Shown here: piece by piece, positions 7,001 to 7,387 of the stretch
How the letters are laid out: each line of letters starts with the position of its first letter
How positions within the stretch are numbered: the stretch's first letter is position 1
NCBI GenBank assembly: GCA_002292365.1
Contig: DBBU01000063.1
Coordinates: forward strand, 61,121 to 68,507
DNA length: 7,387 nt
Direction of reading: 5' to 3'
Source: Flammeovirgaceae bacterium UBA976
GTDB taxonomy: Bacteria; Bacteroidota; Bacteroidia; Cytophagales; Cyclobacteriaceae
Notes under the pieces: model-generated
What the model was told of the DNA's origin: nothing
Database searches by the model: none
The model's input: only the letters and a program-made list of their open reading frames with translations
Position numbers and translations under genes: made by a program

Positions 7001-7268
7001 ATTTTGATCCAATGGTTAATTCTTGAGTTTCAAACCCCTTGGCACTCACGACAATCGATTTTAATTGTTCTGGCAAATTCAGGGAAAAGCTCCCATCCTC
7101 TTTGGAAAGCGTACCCATTTCAGAATCCTTCATGATAACACTTGCATCGGCTATACCCTTGTTATCCTCATCTACAATATTCCCAGAAATACTTCTTTGA
7201 GAATAAGACATTAATGGCCAGAGCAGAAGCCCACAAAGTATTAAAATATTTGAAATAACAAACTTCAT
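4068..7268 (-). CDS. TonB-dependent outer-membrane receptor with two N-terminal CarboxypepD-like domains
   Basis: A 1066-residue outer-membrane transporter energised by TonB. The signal peptide spans about 1-23 (cut likely SYS|Q). Two carboxypeptidase-D regulatory-like domains follow, at about 26-95 (ISGNIVDEDNKGIADASV...) and 107-183 (ISGIVLDKGNRESLIGVNI...). A TonB-box-like QEVVVSASR lies at 189-197, the plug at about 204-318 (TRGF, VQLIDGMD, ELIPGASSALYGPNAFSGV) and a 22-strand-type beta-barrel fills the rest, ending YYLSITFDEFMRR. Most relatives carry a single CarboxypepD-like domain. The plug motif ALYGPNAFSGV differs from the usual SusC/RagA signature and no SusD gene is adjacent, so it is more likely a general Bacteroidota receptor than a SusC pair member. 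The substrate cannot be told from sequence. The start at 7268 gives a clean signal peptide; there is no Shine-Dalgarno before it. It is divergent from the partial frame at 7328. Confidence 0.95.
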   Translation of the reverse strand: MKFVISNILILCGLLLWPLMSYSQRSISGNIVDEDNKGIADASVIMKDSEMGTLSKEDGSFSLNLPEQLKSIVVSAKGFETQELTIGSKSIFDITMIKSDKPKPQTQISGIVLDKGNRESLIGVNIVVRGTVLGTVTDLDGTFVLSVQAAPPILLAVSSIGYNSQEIEINDTNVMDLEIILEEAVEIGQEVVVSASRIEERILESPVSIEKMNILDIQNTSADNYYKAIANLKGVDVASSSINFQIINTRGFANTGNTRFVQLIDGMDTQAPALNFPVGNLNGPSELDVESLELIPGASSALYGPNAFSGVLLINSKNPFEYQGLSAFQKIGMNHMNDTQSNYTAQPMYEGSLRYAKAYNNKFAFKVNFSYSVAEDWHGNSDMDRNASTNPFASIDGVNPGADRLHFQGDEAGVNLALLAQSDDFKSYGQLNLNQFSNNKFPRPYISAGDLPNHAVNVTPYKEIDLIDYGAENYKFNTSLNYRLNDKAEVSYTFNGGWGTSIYTGAQRYSLVNFGIVQHKLELKGDNFHVRAYGTIENSGDSYITEFLGIRMHEDAMALANNDPARPAILPPGFFNYFGDYAVEYLRYLSVDEGLNPGDIQNIPSAERMQIEYAAHNYARSQIDGRYLADEGNGGFITEGATGDPFTLADLKSRVMTGVIPEGPLFNDRSAMYQADGQYDFKNDIDFMELQLGASFRMFDLGSNGTIFPDTAGNEITIKEYGIYAQTAKRVSDWLKLSGSIRYDKNENFKGQINPRISAVLNPNSNHFFRFSYQTGFRIPTTQNQYINLDIISSRLLGGLPEFYDQYVPDPLNNTYYKLQSVLDYRNEIYSGVDSADAIVVLDRYTEFNPVKPEQVKTFEVGYKSVISNKLVIDMAYFYNIYTNFITNIGVVDSTKSATNSRLLLGSSDDTYALTTNMTKPVYTQGLVAGLDYSLPKGYKFGINYSWNQFISGADYEQGNTLFDFNTPEHKVNINFGNRNLFKNFGFNMTYRYQTNFRWESSFAQGNVPAYNTLDAQVSYKLSSLKSVLKLGASNLSNKYYIQSLGGPSIGAIYYLSITFDEFMRR

Positions 7269-7327
7269 AAATTTTCAGTTAAAATTATATTGCTAATAAT
7301 AGTTATTTTTTTTATTAAAATAGAATA
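7269..7327. promoter_or_regulatory. Divergent intergenic region between the receptor and the right-edge frame
   Basis: These 59 AT-rich bases separate the receptor start (minus) from the ATG at 7328 (plus). If the latter is a real gene, at least one promoter must lie here or overlap the neighbouring coding start. On the minus strand TAATTTTA near 7279-7286 is one base off the -7 consensus, without a convincing -33 box. An eight-T run sits at 7306-7313. No operator-like palindrome stands out. Confidence 0.3.
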
Positions 7328-7387
7328 ATGATCCAACTAAACACAACAGGATTTAAAGATTTGAGAAAAAAATTAACTCCTTATTCT
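7328..7387 (+). CDS. Partial 5' end of a divergent gene, cut by the window edge
   Basis: An ATG at 7328 opens a frame that stays open for all 20 codons to the window end, reading MIQLNTTGFKDLRKKLTP and on. It is divergent from the receptor gene with only 59 bases between the two starts. The amphipathic, basic N-terminus (LRKKLTPYS) is protein-like and reminds me of the pre-membrane LRxxLxPY region of membrane fatty-acid desaturases, but this is a loose recollection from 20 residues. No Shine-Dalgarno is seen, as for the other genes here. It may also be a chance open stretch. Confidence 0.5.
   Translation, partial: MIQLNTTGFKDLRKKLTPYS

Noticed and set aside
4068..7268. SusC half of a polysaccharide utilisation locus
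   Set aside because: No SusD-like gene flanks it in the window and the plug motif ALYGPNAFSGV is unlike the usual SusC/RagA signature; a SusC role would need more evidence.
1..7387. CRISPR array, insertion sequence or tRNA gene
   Set aside because: No regularly spaced repeats, terminal inverted repeats with a transposase, or cloverleaf-like sequence was seen.

Overview
The window looks like chromosomal DNA from a member of the Bacteroidota, most likely a free-living, possibly marine, gliding-type lineage (Cytophagia or Flavobacteriia-like). The DNA is AT-rich and the starts lack Shine-Dalgarno sequences. There is a TonB-dependent receptor with N-terminal carboxypeptidase-D-like domains. There is also a lipoprotein whose cysteine is followed by an Asp-rich surface-export signal and which carries FAS1 and cysteine-bearing carbohydrate-binding-like modules. 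The phylum call is firm; anything narrower is inference.

Layout: positions 1-237 are a non-coding AT-rich leader. A large plus-strand gene (238-2772) encodes an 844-residue surface lipoprotein with two FAS1 domains, a middle beta-rich domain and two nearly identical C-terminal E-set/CBM-like repeats. It ends in a strong, nearly symmetrical hairpin terminator (2788-2833). A 314-base spacer (2834-3147) follows with no convincing gene. Two minus-strand genes come next: a six-transmembrane voltage-gated potassium channel with a C-terminal zinc ribbon (3148-3987) and, upstream of it, a 1066-residue TonB-dependent outer-membrane receptor (4068-7268). A terminator hairpin lies between the two and covers an alternative upstream start of the channel, so the channel start is placed at 3987 and it probably has its own promoter. 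At the right edge a divergent open frame begins at 7328 and runs off the window.

How they relate: the lipoprotein and the receptor both act at the outer membrane, but nothing shows that they form one system. They are convergent, separated by the channel gene, and no SusD-like partner is visible. The channel is an inner-membrane protein with no evident link to either. I see no mobile element, CRISPR array, tRNA or rRNA. I did not find a clearly new multi-gene system. The points most worth a second look are the modular lipoprotein with its recently duplicated domain, the channel-terminator overlap, and the doubled N-terminal domain of the receptor.
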